Source: a bacterium (lineage in GTDB: Bacteria; Planctomycetota; Phycisphaerae; UBA1845). Taken from it: a stretch of DNA of 32,199 nt. Shown here in pieces: positions 1 through 7,695 of the stretch. How positions within the stretch are numbered: the first letter of the stretch is position 1; each line of letters opens with the position of its first letter. The stretch covers positions 1-32,199 of the forward strand of contig JAAEQG010000348.1 of the NCBI GenBank assembly GCA_024231775.1. The letters are read 5' to 3'. Made by a program: the position numbers and the translations under genes. The notes beneath the pieces are model-generated. The model saw nothing but the letters and a program-made list of their open reading frames with translations, did not search any database and was not told where the DNA came from.

Positions 1-38
1 TCTCTGCTCAGTAGTCGACTGATCCGACCTACAACCCT

Positions 39-75
39 CCCGCCCGTCCCGGCACTCCGGGGCGGGCGGGTTTTT
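39..75 (+). terminator. Strong intrinsic terminator of an upstream gene
   Basis: Positions 39-52 pair with 57-70 in a 14-bp GC-rich stem with one G-T wobble and a 4-base loop (CACT). Five T residues follow at 71-75. This is a textbook rho-independent terminator on the plus strand. The gene it ends lies left of the window; positions 1-38 show no recognisable coding remnant. Confidence 0.88.
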
Positions 76-105
76 CATGCGCGCGGCGAACGCCGTATGC
101 AGCAA

Positions 106-136
106 GTCATACGCATCACGGTTAAAGCTCGCGCGG
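106..136 (+). repeat. Copy 1 of a ~30-bp dispersed motif
   Basis: It begins GTCATACGCATCACGG and continues with an A-rich core and CTCGCGCGG. The same motif, with substitutions, recurs at 175-206 (+), 256-282 (+), 402-434 (-), 3101-3133 (+) and 3273-3305 (-). This copy stands alone just left of the larger repeat at 172-434. No coding potential is apparent. Function is unknown. Confidence 0.6.
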
Positions 137-171
137 AGCCAATCAGAGCCGCGCGAGTTGTAAGTGGAAAG

Positions 172-434
172 CGTATCATGCGCATTCTGGTTAGTTCTCG
201 CGCTTGCCCCAGCCCGTTCGACAGGCGGTCCGCAGCCGGTGTTGCGTGGTACGGGTAATGCGCATCACGTTTCAACCTCGTGATCCACTCGGATAGTTGG
301 GTGGCATGGGTAAGCTCTGCTTACCCGTGCCACTCGCTGATAGCGCACGGGCAAACAAGCTTGCCCATGCCACCCGCCGCGCAACCACTACAGGGCCTGA
401 ACAACGCGCAGCTTCTATCCGTGATGCGTATCAC
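172..434 (-). repeat. Large dispersed repeat, copy A (inverted relative to copy B)
   Basis: This block matches the reverse complement of 3101-3308. Aligned by hand, 296-434 differs from the other copy at about 16 of 139 positions without gaps, and 172-244 at about 5 of 73. Copy A has 55 extra bases between the two blocks, bounded by the 4-base direct repeat GTTG (241-244 and 296-299). Inside are two REP-like palindromes. At 301-333, 15-bp arms surround a TCT loop with one G-T pair. At 345-370, 10-bp arms carry one mismatch. The outer edges carry copies of the ~30-bp motif. The left-edge reading frames are repeat translations, not genes. Confidence 0.8.
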
Positions 435-882
435 TCGGTAGTTTGAACGTCTTGATGCGATGCGGCTGCAAGGCGAAGGCCTGCCAAATCCGCACGATCG
501 AGCGCTGTGACAGACCGGTGGCTTTCGCCATGCTGCGTGTGCTCCAGTGTGTCGCGTTCTTGGGCGTCGATTCCAAGGTGCGAACGATCACGTCTTCCAC
601 CTGAGCATCGGTGATCTTGCGAGGTGCTCCAGGTCGCGGTTCGTCGGCTAGGCCATCGAGGCGATGGACACGAAATCGTTCGCGCCACTTGCCCACGGTC
701 TGCTGAGTCACCTGGACGCGGTTCGCTACCTCCGTGTTCGTTTTCCCACGCTCACACAACAATGCGATCCTGGCCCGCAGAGCCAAGCGCTGGGCGCTCT
801 TGGGTCGGCGTGCCCACCGCTCAAGTGTTTCACGTTCATCGAGCGTCATGTTCAACGGCTTCTTCGGGCGTCCGGTTCGCAT
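415..882 (-). pseudogene. IS630-family transposase, N-terminal fragment
   Basis: The frame begins at an ATG (880-882) with GGGGAG seven bases upstream, and encodes about 155 residues. It starts MRTGRPKKPLN, then carries two helix-turn-helix units ('TNTEVANRVQVTQQTVGKW' and 'SMAKATGLSQRSIVRIW') typical of the DNA-binding half of IS630/Tc1-like transposases. It reaches 'FKLPSD', normally the entry to the DDE catalytic domain, and stops within six residues because it runs into the dispersed repeat at about 425-434. The whole DDE domain is missing, so the product cannot be an active transposase. No C-terminal half was found elsewhere in the window. A GTG/ATG start further upstream (930) is possible but lacks family support. 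Confidence 0.8.
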
Positions 883-1304
883 GGTTCGTCTCCCCAAAAG
901 GATGCTACCATGCCAAACGTAGACCATCACTCTTTATTGCAGGAACTTCTGACTCAGGGCACTGGCAAGGCGTGGATTATCGACCAAGCCAAGTCACATT
1001 TCCAGAGCCTGTGGCTGAATGCTTTGCCTGCGGTGTGGACTCTGGGATACCACGCCGACGCCCCGCCAAGAGGTGGTGACAAGATTGCACACCGTCCCCC
1101 GGAAGATGGTCAGCCGTGCAAGTCCGCGCCAGGGCTGATCTCGGGGGGTGGGCCTAATCCCGCAGCCGAGTGGAAGTGGAGCGGGTTTGGCATCCTACTA
1201 TCGGGGACCTAGAATGCTCGGTTCGTTGTGTTGCGCGTGCGTGAGACCGTATCGGATCGCCGTACCTGTGGACTACGGGGCGGCGTCCTAAGGATTCCGG
1301 GCCA
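883..1304. other. Intergenic stretch between IS fragment and lipoprotein gene
   Basis: These 422 bases hold the upstream end of the IS630 fragment and the promoter region of the hydrolase gene. An open frame 910-1212 (+) exists, but its first third has mixed third-position GC, it has no recognisable motif and no good ribosome site, so I do not call it. Clear IS630 terminal inverted repeats could not be identified by eye. Confidence 0.5.
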
Positions 1305-2714
1305 GTGAAACAAGTAATGTCGGTTTCGGGAGCGAATCGCAGACCATGCTCGGCGGCCACTCGGCTGGTGGCGGGTGGCGGTGCTGCCGTCGCTTTGTTG
1401 TCGCTGGTGCTGCTGTCCGGTTGCGCCGTCCCTCAGCGGCCCGGTGCGGGAAGGGTGATGCACCTCCGTGAGCCGAAGACCGGCGCGGGCTACTGGCTGT
1501 ACTTGCCCGATGGTTATGCGCAGGGCGGCGTCAAGCATCCGCTGGTGATGACCTTCCATGGTATGAAACCGTTCGATAACGCCAACCGGCAGTGCCGCGA
1601 GTGGCAGCAGGAGGCGGATCGATACGGTTTCGTGGTTTGTGCTCCGGAGCTGCGCAGCCCCGCGCTTTTCGGCCCGTTACCGCTCGATCGGATTACGGGT
1701 TCGCTCCAGCACGACGAACGGGTGATACTCACAATCATGGACGACCTGCGGCGTACCGTCGAAGTCGAACCCAATGCTGTACTGGTGACCTGCTGGTCGT
1801 ACGGGGGATACGTGGCGCACTACATGGTCAACCGACACCCCGAGCGGTTCAGTTGCCTGGCGGTGAAACAGTCGAACTTCTCCGCTAACCTGTTGGATCC
1901 CGCCAACGTGCCGCGCTACCGGGACTACAAGGTCGCGGTCTTCTACACGGAAAACGATTTTGCGATCTGCCAGCGTGAGTCCCAGGAGGCGGCCATCTGG
2001 TATTCCGCCCACGGTTTCGACCTGACCTTTGCTGAATTCGGAGACAAAGGCCACGAGCGCACACCCAGCCTGGCGGCGGCATTCTTCGCCCGCGATTGTG
2101 GCGCCCAAGCCAAGACCCCGCCGCTGGAACTGGCTATGCTCCGGGTCAAAGAGCGGCCGCTGCTGGATCGTACTGATGGCCACGTCAACGGGGTCGAACC
2201 ACTGGTTGCGCCCCGCCCCGTGCCCACCTCCGCGGAGGCTCCCGTGGCGGCAGCCGGGGACGAGTTCGGTTCCACGGGCGCAGGACAAACGCCGGAACAA
2301 CGGGGTTTCACGCAATGGCGCCCCATCGAATCCGGGAGTTCGCTGCGCACCCGACCTGCCAGCCCCACTGCACCGGAGGCCCGCCGCTCGGCTCCCCTGC
2401 CGGTGCAGCACACCGAACCACAACCGGAGCTACCTGTTCGGGTGCGGCTGAGGCCTACGATCGGCATTTCCCCACTGCTGGTCAGCTACTCGGTTGTGGT
2501 GCCGGACGACATTCGCGGGAAGGCCTACTACCTGTGGACCGACAATGGCGAACCGATTTCCAACGGCCTTAACGGTCAGCTATTCCTGACCGCGCCCGGG
2601 GAGCACCGCATCGAAGTGTCGGTGACCACGGAAGACGGTCAGGAGTTTCGCACCGGGCGTACGGTAACGGTGGTCAAACGGATCACCAGGCGGCAGGACT
2701 CCGATCAGGAGTGA
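1305..2714 (+). CDS. Lipoprotein alpha/beta hydrolase (esterase/depolymerase-like) with C-terminal Ig/PKD-like domain
   Basis: The 469-residue product has a hydrophobic signal ending in the lipobox LLSGC (Cys40), so it is probably a lipoprotein. Residues ~60-270 look like the esterase/PHB-depolymerase branch of alpha/beta hydrolases. An oxyanion-hole HG is at 85-86, the nucleophile elbow is TCWSYGGY with Ser165, an Asp candidate lies in 'YTENDFAIC' and a His in 'DKGHERTP'. The usual first Gly of GxSxG is Cys here. A Pro/Ala-rich linker (~290-370) leads to a ~90-residue beta-rich module ('APGEHRIEVSVTTEDG') resembling PKD/Ig folds. The GTG start at 1305 lies 10 bases after AGGA; an ATG at 1317 is an alternative. 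It sits just upstream of yidD. Substrate is unknown. Confidence 0.75.
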   Translation: MKQVMSVSGANRRPCSAATRLVAGGGAAVALLSLVLLSGCAVPQRPGAGRVMHLREPKTGAGYWLYLPDGYAQGGVKHPLVMTFHGMKPFDNANRQCREWQQEADRYGFVVCAPELRSPALFGPLPLDRITGSLQHDERVILTIMDDLRRTVEVEPNAVLVTCWSYGGYVAHYMVNRHPERFSCLAVKQSNFSANLLDPANVPRYRDYKVAVFYTENDFAICQRESQEAAIWYSAHGFDLTFAEFGDKGHERTPSLAAAFFARDCGAQAKTPPLELAMLRVKERPLLDRTDGHVNGVEPLVAPRPVPTSAEAPVAAAGDEFGSTGAGQTPEQRGFTQWRPIESGSSLRTRPASPTAPEARRSAPLPVQHTEPQPELPVRVRLRPTIGISPLLVSYSVVVPDDIRGKAYYLWTDNGEPISNGLNGQLFLTAPGEHRIEVSVTTEDGQEFRTGRTVTVVKRITRRQDSDQE

Positions 2715-2769
2715 GTCTGGAAAGCGGGACAACCTGTTCCGGCGACTTCTGGTGAGCGGGGCAGCTTTG

Positions 2770-3030
2770 ATGGGTGATGAAAACCAGAATGTCCCCTTTC
2801 TTTCCCGGATCGGACGGGCTACCGCGGAGATGCTCATTGTGCTGATCCGCATCTATCAGTTCGGCCTTCGCCCGCTGCTCATCGGGGCGTGCAAGTTCTG
2901 CCCCACCTGCAGCGAGTATGCCGCCCTCGCCCTACGGCGCCACGGAGTCTGGAGTGGCGGACGCCTCACTCTCCGCCGACTGCTCCGCTGCCATCCGTTC
3001 GGCGTCGGGGGGATCGATCCGGTCCCGTAG
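2770..3030 (+). CDS. yidD: Membrane protein insertion efficiency factor YidD
   Basis: This small protein (86 residues from ATG 2770; 92 from GTG 2752) matches the YidD family. An N-terminal amphipathic/hydrophobic helix 'LIVLIRIYQ' is followed by 'RPLL', then 'CKFCPTCSEYA', 'RRLLRCHPF' and the terminal 'GGIDPVP'. YidD assists YidC-dependent membrane protein insertion at the inner face of the cytoplasmic membrane. It usually sits with rnpA/yidC, which are absent here; it follows the lipoprotein gene by about 40-55 bases and may be co-transcribed with it. Neither start has a strong ribosome site; I prefer the ATG because family members rarely have a longer leader. Confidence 0.92.
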   Translation: MGDENQNVPFLSRIGRATAEMLIVLIRIYQFGLRPLLIGACKFCPTCSEYAALALRRHGVWSGGRLTLRRLLRCHPFGVGGIDPVP

Positions 3031-3100
3031 CCGAAGACAGGTTGTCTTGCCTCTTCGCTCTCGCGGTGGACATCGGCGGCGATCATCCGCACAGCGCCAA

Positions 3101-3308
3101 GTCATACGCGTCACGGATAGAAGCTGCGCGTTGCCCAGGCCCTGTCAGGGTTGCGTGGCGGGTGGCATGGGCAAACTTGTTTGCCCGTGCGTCATCGGCG
3201 CGCTGCACAGGTAAGCAGAGCTTACCCATGCCACCCAACACCGGTTTCGGACCGTCTGTCGAACGGGCTGGGGCAAGCGCGAGAACTAACCAGAATGCGT
3301 ATGATACC
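3101..3308 (+). repeat. Large dispersed repeat, copy B
   Basis: Inverted counterpart of 172-434, lying about 70 bases after yidD. It begins with motif copy 5 (GTCATACGCGTCACGG) and contains the two REP-like palindromic stretches built on GTGGCATGGGCAAA and GGTAAGC/GCTTACC. It ends with motif copy 6 on the minus strand. It lacks the 55 bases found in copy A. The flanking gaps 3031-3100 and 3309-3415 hold nothing coding; 3326-3332 and 3340-3346 can form a GC-rich hairpin without a T tract. Confidence 0.8.
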
Positions 3309-3415
3309 GGATCCGGCATCACGCCCCCCTCCATCTCGGGGAGGGGTCGGGGGAGGGTCATTCCTCCGGGTACTCATACCATGCACAGTCTGAGCTTGGT
3401 GTCATTCCCTTGCGG

Positions 3416-5176
3416 CTACTTCACGACCGGCGGGCCGGCGATGGCGTCGAAGTGTTCGAGAGGGGCTCGATCCCCGCTGCATACCAGCTCGAGATCTCGC
3501 CGCAGCGTGGGCATCTCCCGATCGATGAACCGCTGGGCGACGAGACGTTTGCGCTGGCTGTCCTCCGCCTGGCGGAGGAACAGGTGCCCGATGAGCACCG
3601 CCGCGGCGGCATCGACCAGTTTGCGTCCGTACAGGTCCATGTACTCGTTGCCGCGTCCCCTCACGAAAGCAACGCCCTCGAGGACTTGTTGTGTGCCCTC
3701 GCCGAGCTGCTGTTTGAGGGCATGCAAGGCTTTGTCCTTGAACTCACGCTTCTCGTACTCGGTGACTTGCTTCTCGAACGCACCGGAACAGACCCCGCGC
3801 ACCGCCGCCACGATCTGGAGTTGACTGGTGCCCTCGTAGATGGTCGTAATCCGAGCATCGCGGAAGAGGCGCTCCGCGGGGTAGTCCTGCATATATCCCG
3901 ATCCGCCGAGCACCTGGATGGCGTCGCTGGCTACGCGGTTGCACATCTCGCTGCCGTAGTACTTGCTCATGGGCGTAAGCATGCCGTTGAGCCGCTTGAA
4001 TACGCGGGCGTCGCCCCGGTGCTTCTTCTTCTCGTCCTTGGAGAGCGTGCGCAGGCTGCGCTCCTCCTCTTCCAGGATGCGGAGGGTGTTGTGCTCCAGA
4101 TCGCAGAGGCGGCTGGTTTCGTAGGTCAGCGCCCGGGAGGCTTCAACCGCGATCTTCATGTCCGTGACCATCTCCGCAACTGCGGGGAGGCGCTCGATGG
4201 AGATTCCGAACTGTTTGCGGGTGTGGGCATATTCGCGGGCCACGCGATAGGCTGCCTCGGCGATCCCCAGAGACTGGGCGGCGATCCCCACGCGGGCGCC
4301 GTTCATCAGGCTCATGATGTAGCGGATCAAGCCGAGCTGGCGCTCGCCGATCAGCCTGGCAGGAGCGTCGTCGTAGACCAACTCGCAGGTGGGCGAGCCG
4401 TGGATACCGAGTTTCTCCTCCAAGTGGCGTACTTTGATCCGTGGGTTGCGCTCGGCGAGGAACAGGCTGAGGCCCCGGCCGTCCCTGACGTCCGGTTCAC
4501 TTCGGGCGAGCGTGAGCAGCACGTCACCACAACCGTTGGTGATGAACCGCTTGACCCCGTTGAGCCGCCACTGGCCGTCGTCGTCCTGCCAGGCGCGAAG
4601 GCTGACCGCCTGCAGGTCGCTTCCGGCGTCAGGTTCGGTGAGTACCATCGCTCCGGTCAGCTCGCCACGGGCGAACCGCGGAAGGAACTCCGCTTTGGTC
4701 GCCTCGTCGGCGAAGGCGTTAATCGTCTCGGCGATGCCCTGAAGCCCGAAGATGTTCATCAGCGAGGCGTCGGCCCGGCTGACGATCTCGATCGCCATGG
4801 TGTAGACGAGATTCGGGCAGTTGATCCCGCCGTAGCGACGTGGCAGCGTGAACCCCATCAGGTCCGCCTGGGCGAGCACCTTGAGGTTCTCGCGGACCTC
4901 TTCGCCGAGCGTAACCGTACCGTCCAGGTTGAGCGTGTGGCCGTCGCGATCGACGGTCTCCGCCCTTGGGGCGATGCGGTTGGCGGCTACGTCGCCGGTA
5001 ATGCTCAGGATGCGCCGGTAGTTGTCGATCGCATCGGCTGCGTCGCGCGGAGCGTATTCTCTACCGGGACCGTCGGTCGGTGCAAAGCCGTCCTCCTGGA
5101 GCGTGGCGATCTCCGCCAAGTCCATGTGCTCGAAGAGGAACAGGATATCTTCGTTGTCGGTGTAGAAATTCGGCAT
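3416..5176 (-). CDS. Acyl-CoA dehydrogenase (long form with C-terminal extension)
   Basis: The 586-residue flavoprotein would oxidise an acyl-CoA to the enoyl-CoA and pass electrons to the ETF encoded just upstream. Seen in sequence: an N-terminal helical domain, 'GFTLPRRYGG', the FAD-binding 'AMVLTEPDAGSDL' and 'RFITNG' strands, 'RVGIAAQSLGIAEAAYR', and the C-terminal 'QVLGGSGYMQDYPAERLFRD' followed by 'IYEGTSQLQ' holding the catalytic-base Glu position. About 130 further residues make it longer than the usual ~380, like VLCAD/ACAD9-type or AidB-like enzymes. The start is ATG 5176 ('MPNFYTDNEDILF'); upstream frame is etfA overlap. It lies 5 bases after etfA, so one operon. Chain-length or aromatic substrate cannot be told. 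Confidence 0.92.
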   Translation of the reverse strand: MPNFYTDNEDILFLFEHMDLAEIATLQEDGFAPTDGPGREYAPRDAADAIDNYRRILSITGDVAANRIAPRAETVDRDGHTLNLDGTVTLGEEVRENLKVLAQADLMGFTLPRRYGGINCPNLVYTMAIEIVSRADASLMNIFGLQGIAETINAFADEATKAEFLPRFARGELTGAMVLTEPDAGSDLQAVSLRAWQDDDGQWRLNGVKRFITNGCGDVLLTLARSEPDVRDGRGLSLFLAERNPRIKVRHLEEKLGIHGSPTCELVYDDAPARLIGERQLGLIRYIMSLMNGARVGIAAQSLGIAEAAYRVAREYAHTRKQFGISIERLPAVAEMVTDMKIAVEASRALTYETSRLCDLEHNTLRILEEEERSLRTLSKDEKKKHRGDARVFKRLNGMLTPMSKYYGSEMCNRVASDAIQVLGGSGYMQDYPAERLFRDARITTIYEGTSQLQIVAAVRGVCSGAFEKQVTEYEKREFKDKALHALKQQLGEGTQQVLEGVAFVRGRGNEYMDLYGRKLVDAAAAVLIGHLFLRQAEDSQRKRLVAQRFIDREMPTLRRDLELVCSGDRAPLEHFDAIAGPPVVK

Positions 5177-5181
5177 GGTTG

Positions 5182-6210
5182 CTACGCTCGTTCTCGGATG
5201 GATTTTATCATCATGGGGATCACCTTGTTGAGATCGCCGACAATGCCGTAATGGGCGACCGAAAAGATCGGGGCTTCGGGATCCGAGTTGATCGCGATGA
5301 TCTTGGCGGATTCTTCCATCCCCGCCCGGTGCTGCACCGCTCCGCTCACCCCACACGCAATGTAGAGCGCAGGACGCACGGTCGTGCCGGTCTGCCCGAC
5401 CTGGTGCTCCTTGGCGATAAAACCGCTGTCCACCGCGGCACGTGAAGCCCCCACCGCTCCGCCCAGCACGCCGGCGAGGTCGTGGATCAACTGGAAGTTC
5501 TCCTTACTGCCCACGCCCCCACCGCCGGTGACGATGATGCGGGCCCCCTTCAAAACGACCGTGCGCTTCTCGCGATGTCGCTCGATCAGCCGGACCGCCA
5601 GGTCGACATCGCTCAGCTCAACCTTCTCCTCGATGATCGTCCCGCTACGTTTGGGATCGCCCTCCAACAGCGGCATTACCCCCTCGCGCACCGTAGCCAT
5701 CTGCGGCCAGCGATCGTGATTGACGATCGTGGCGATGATGTTGCCTCCGAACGCCGGACGAATCTGCATCAGCAGGTTCTTGTGCTCGGTCTTGCTGCGG
5801 TTGTCGTGGTAGTCGCCAATCTCCAGGGCGGTGCAGTCGGCGGTGAGGCCCGCACGAAGCTCGGAGGCCACCCGCGGAGCCAAGTCGCGCCCGATCGCAG
5901 TGGCGCCGTAAATGACAATCTGCGGCTTGTACTTCTCCACCAGTTGGCACAACACCCGGGCGTAGGGCAGCGTGCGATAGTGCTCCAACTCGGTGTCCTG
6001 CGTGCAGTACACCTTGTCCGCCCCCTGGGCGATCAGTCGGTCGGACAGCTCGCGCACGTTCCAGCCGGACAGCACCGCCGCCATCTCCACGCCGAGCTGG
6101 TCGGCCAACTCGCGCGCCCGGCCACACAGCTCCAAAGACACGTCGTTGAGGCTGCCATCTTCCTGCTCAGCGAACACCCAGACGTCGCCCTGTCGATTCG
6201 GATCAATCAT
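5182..6210 (-). CDS. etfA: Electron transfer flavoprotein alpha subunit
   Basis: The 342-residue EtfA/FixB homologue binds FAD and, with EtfB, shuttles electrons from acyl-CoA dehydrogenase. The N-terminal domain begins 'DVWVFAEQEDG' and includes 'YGATAIGRDLAPRVASEL' and the conserved 'AGLTADCTAL'. The FAD domain has 'VTGGGGVGSKENF', 'GGAVGASRAAVDSGF', 'HQVGQTGTTVRPALYIACG' with 'SGAVQH', and 'IAINSDPEAPIF' near the end, all standard. Start ATG 6210 has only a weak ribosome site. It lies between etfB (149-base gap) and the dehydrogenase (5-base gap). The gap to etfB carries no gene. Confidence 0.95.
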   Translation of the reverse strand: MIDPNRQGDVWVFAEQEDGSLNDVSLELCGRARELADQLGVEMAAVLSGWNVRELSDRLIAQGADKVYCTQDTELEHYRTLPYARVLCQLVEKYKPQIVIYGATAIGRDLAPRVASELRAGLTADCTALEIGDYHDNRSKTEHKNLLMQIRPAFGGNIIATIVNHDRWPQMATVREGVMPLLEGDPKRSGTIIEEKVELSDVDLAVRLIERHREKRTVVLKGARIIVTGGGGVGSKENFQLIHDLAGVLGGAVGASRAAVDSGFIAKEHQVGQTGTTVRPALYIACGVSGAVQHRAGMEESAKIIAINSDPEAPIFSVAHYGIVGDLNKVIPMMIKSIRERA

Positions 6211-6359
6211 TCAAGAAGCTCTCAGCTTTCAGCCGTGAATCTCAACTCGTCATCCTGCCGGTCGGTGCCGATGGTACCCGCCCTGCCTCTGCTGCCTGGA
6301 CAGCCAAGGACCTCGGTTTCATCACATCCCGGGCAGCTCGAGGGTGCGGGTACTGACAA

Positions 6360-7274
6360 TTACCCAAGCGTATGATCGAGGATCAGCTCCTGGGTCATCT
6401 GCCGGATACCGTCCTCGGTGGCAGGCACCTCCGTATGCCCCTCCTTGGTGAGCACGATGGATTGGACACGATGGACTTTGGTCGGTGACCCGGTCAACCC
6501 GCACCACTGCAGGTCCGCCTCGATGTCGTCGAGATCCCATTGGTCGAGCAGCAGGTGCTCCATCTTGAGAACCTCGAGCCGTTTGGCCCACTCCGCATCC
6601 TGTTGCTCTGCGGATGCGCCACTGAGTTCCTTAGCGACGTCCCGCTTCAGTCCGTCCTCGGTCCGGGCTCGCTTGTAGCCCATGACTCGCCGAGCAGACG
6701 CCGGTCGCGGCTCGTTTGCGGAGTCCAGCACGGTGCATAGCAGCGGAAGCTCAGCCTCCAGCACTTCCCATCCGTTGCCCACATTCCGCCGGACCCGCGC
6801 CGTGCGCTGGTCCAGCTCGACAAGCTGCTCATAGTAGGTAGCCTGGGGAACTCCCAGCTTCTCGGCAAGCTGTGGGCCGACTTGGGCTGTGTCCCCGTCG
6901 ATGGCCTGGCGGCCGCAGAAGATAAAATCGTAGCGGCTGATCTTCTCGATCGCCCGGCTGAGGATGTAGCTGGTCGCCAGCGTATCGCTGGCTGCAGCTC
7001 GCCGGTCGGTGAGCAGGATCACCCGATCCGCTCCGCGGTAGAGACACTCGCGCAGCACCTCGGCGGCGTTGGGCGGTCCCATCGCGATAGCCGTAACGGT
7101 CCCTCCGAAGCGATCACGCACGTCCAACGCCGCTTCCAGCGCGTTAAGGTCCTCGGGGTTGAAGACGGCTGGGAGGGCGGAACGGTTGACCGTTCCTTCA
7201 GCGGTCATCGCTTCGACGGTAATATTGCTGGTGTCTGGAACCTGCTTTACGCAGACTATGCTATCGTAACCCAC
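6360..7274 (-). CDS. etfB: Electron transfer flavoprotein beta subunit, FixA/FAD-type
   Basis: The product is about 304 residues from GTG 7274, chosen because 'IVCVKQVPDT' must lie at the N-terminus and GGAG sits 8 bases upstream; an in-frame start at 7346 would add 24 unlikely residues. Family motifs: 'VFNPEDLNALEAAL', 'AIAMGPP', 'GADRVILLTDRRAAASDTLATS' and 'GRQAIDGDTAQVGPQ'. The last two resemble EtfB proteins of the Fix and butyryl-CoA electron-bifurcating systems, where this region binds FAD, rather than mitochondrial-type EtfB that binds AMP. At ~304 residues it exceeds the usual 250-260, with a C-terminal extension containing 'LRWCGL'-like 'LQWCGLTGSPTKV'. First gene of the operon with etfA and the acyl-CoA dehydrogenase. 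Confidence 0.93.
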   Translation of the reverse strand: MGYDSIVCVKQVPDTSNITVEAMTAEGTVNRSALPAVFNPEDLNALEAALDVRDRFGGTVTAIAMGPPNAAEVLRECLYRGADRVILLTDRRAAASDTLATSYILSRAIEKISRYDFIFCGRQAIDGDTAQVGPQLAEKLGVPQATYYEQLVELDQRTARVRRNVGNGWEVLEAELPLLCTVLDSANEPRPASARRVMGYKRARTEDGLKRDVAKELSGASAEQQDAEWAKRLEVLKMEHLLLDQWDLDDIEADLQWCGLTGSPTKVHRVQSIVLTKEGHTEVPATEDGIRQMTQELILDHTLG

Positions 7275-7602
7275 TTCCGCGCTCCGTATGCTCCGCCAAT
7301 CCTCGCTCAGGGTGCTGAAAATAGCCATCCAAGACGCTCCCGTCAAGCTCCTGAGCCCCGCTGAACAGCACCGCTACGTAGGCCCAGGGCAGAAAGTTGA
7401 CTCCCAAGGCCCAGTTCGCCGAGTCCTCCAGCAAGTCGGGGGCCACCCCGCATTTGACGCATCCGTGTCAGCCTAACCTGTGCGGCGTTGTGCGACGTCG
7501 AAACAGCAATCGGCGTGCAGCGGTGCGTACCGCCAGTCTCCTGAGTGTCATGCGAACAGACCGAACAGTGGGCCGCACTTACTGGCGAACGGAGTTCGAC
7601 GT

Positions 7603-7628
7603 GCGTTGTGCTTTGTCAAGCACAACGC
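7603..7628. other. Perfect 11-bp inverted repeat
   Basis: GCGTTGTGCTT (7603-7613) and AAGCACAACGC (7618-7628) pair perfectly around a TGTC loop. No T tract follows on either strand, so it is not a standard terminator. Its place between divergent operons suggests an operator or mRNA hairpin; this is inference. Confidence 0.55.
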
Positions 7629-7666
7629 AACTACTGTGTCGGCAATGAATTAAGCGATTTTGGCGC

Positions 7667-7695
7667 TTGACCGATCTAGCAAGCACGCGGATACT
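7667..7695 (+). promoter_or_regulatory. Candidate sigma-70-like promoter for the fdh operon
   Basis: TTGACC (7667-7672) and GATACT (7690-7695) are separated by 17 bases, matching the -35 and -10 consensus at 5 and 4 of 6 positions. It would give a leader of about 310 bases before fdhA. This is weak evidence in a GC-rich genome whose promoter consensus may differ. Confidence 0.28.

Noticed and set aside
910-1212. Open frame of ~100 codons beginning MPNVDHHSLL between the IS fragment and the lipoprotein gene
   Set aside because: No recognised motif, mixed third-position GC in the first part, no good ribosome site, and it begins within the upstream end of the IS fragment.
3326-3346. GC-rich hairpin downstream of the acyl-CoA dehydrogenase
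   Set aside because: Seven-base arms, no T tract on the minus strand, and the C/G runs make chance pairing likely.
3410-5251. Long plus-strand open frame of 613 codons opposite the acyl-CoA dehydrogenase
   Set aside because: Antisense shadow of a high-GC gene; the minus strand carries clear family motifs.
7261-7446. Minus-strand frame with 'NWALGVNFLPWAYVAVLFSG' overlapping the start of etfB
   Set aside because: One hydrophobic stretch but GTG start, no ribosome site or family resemblance; it could be a small unknown gene but I cannot support it.
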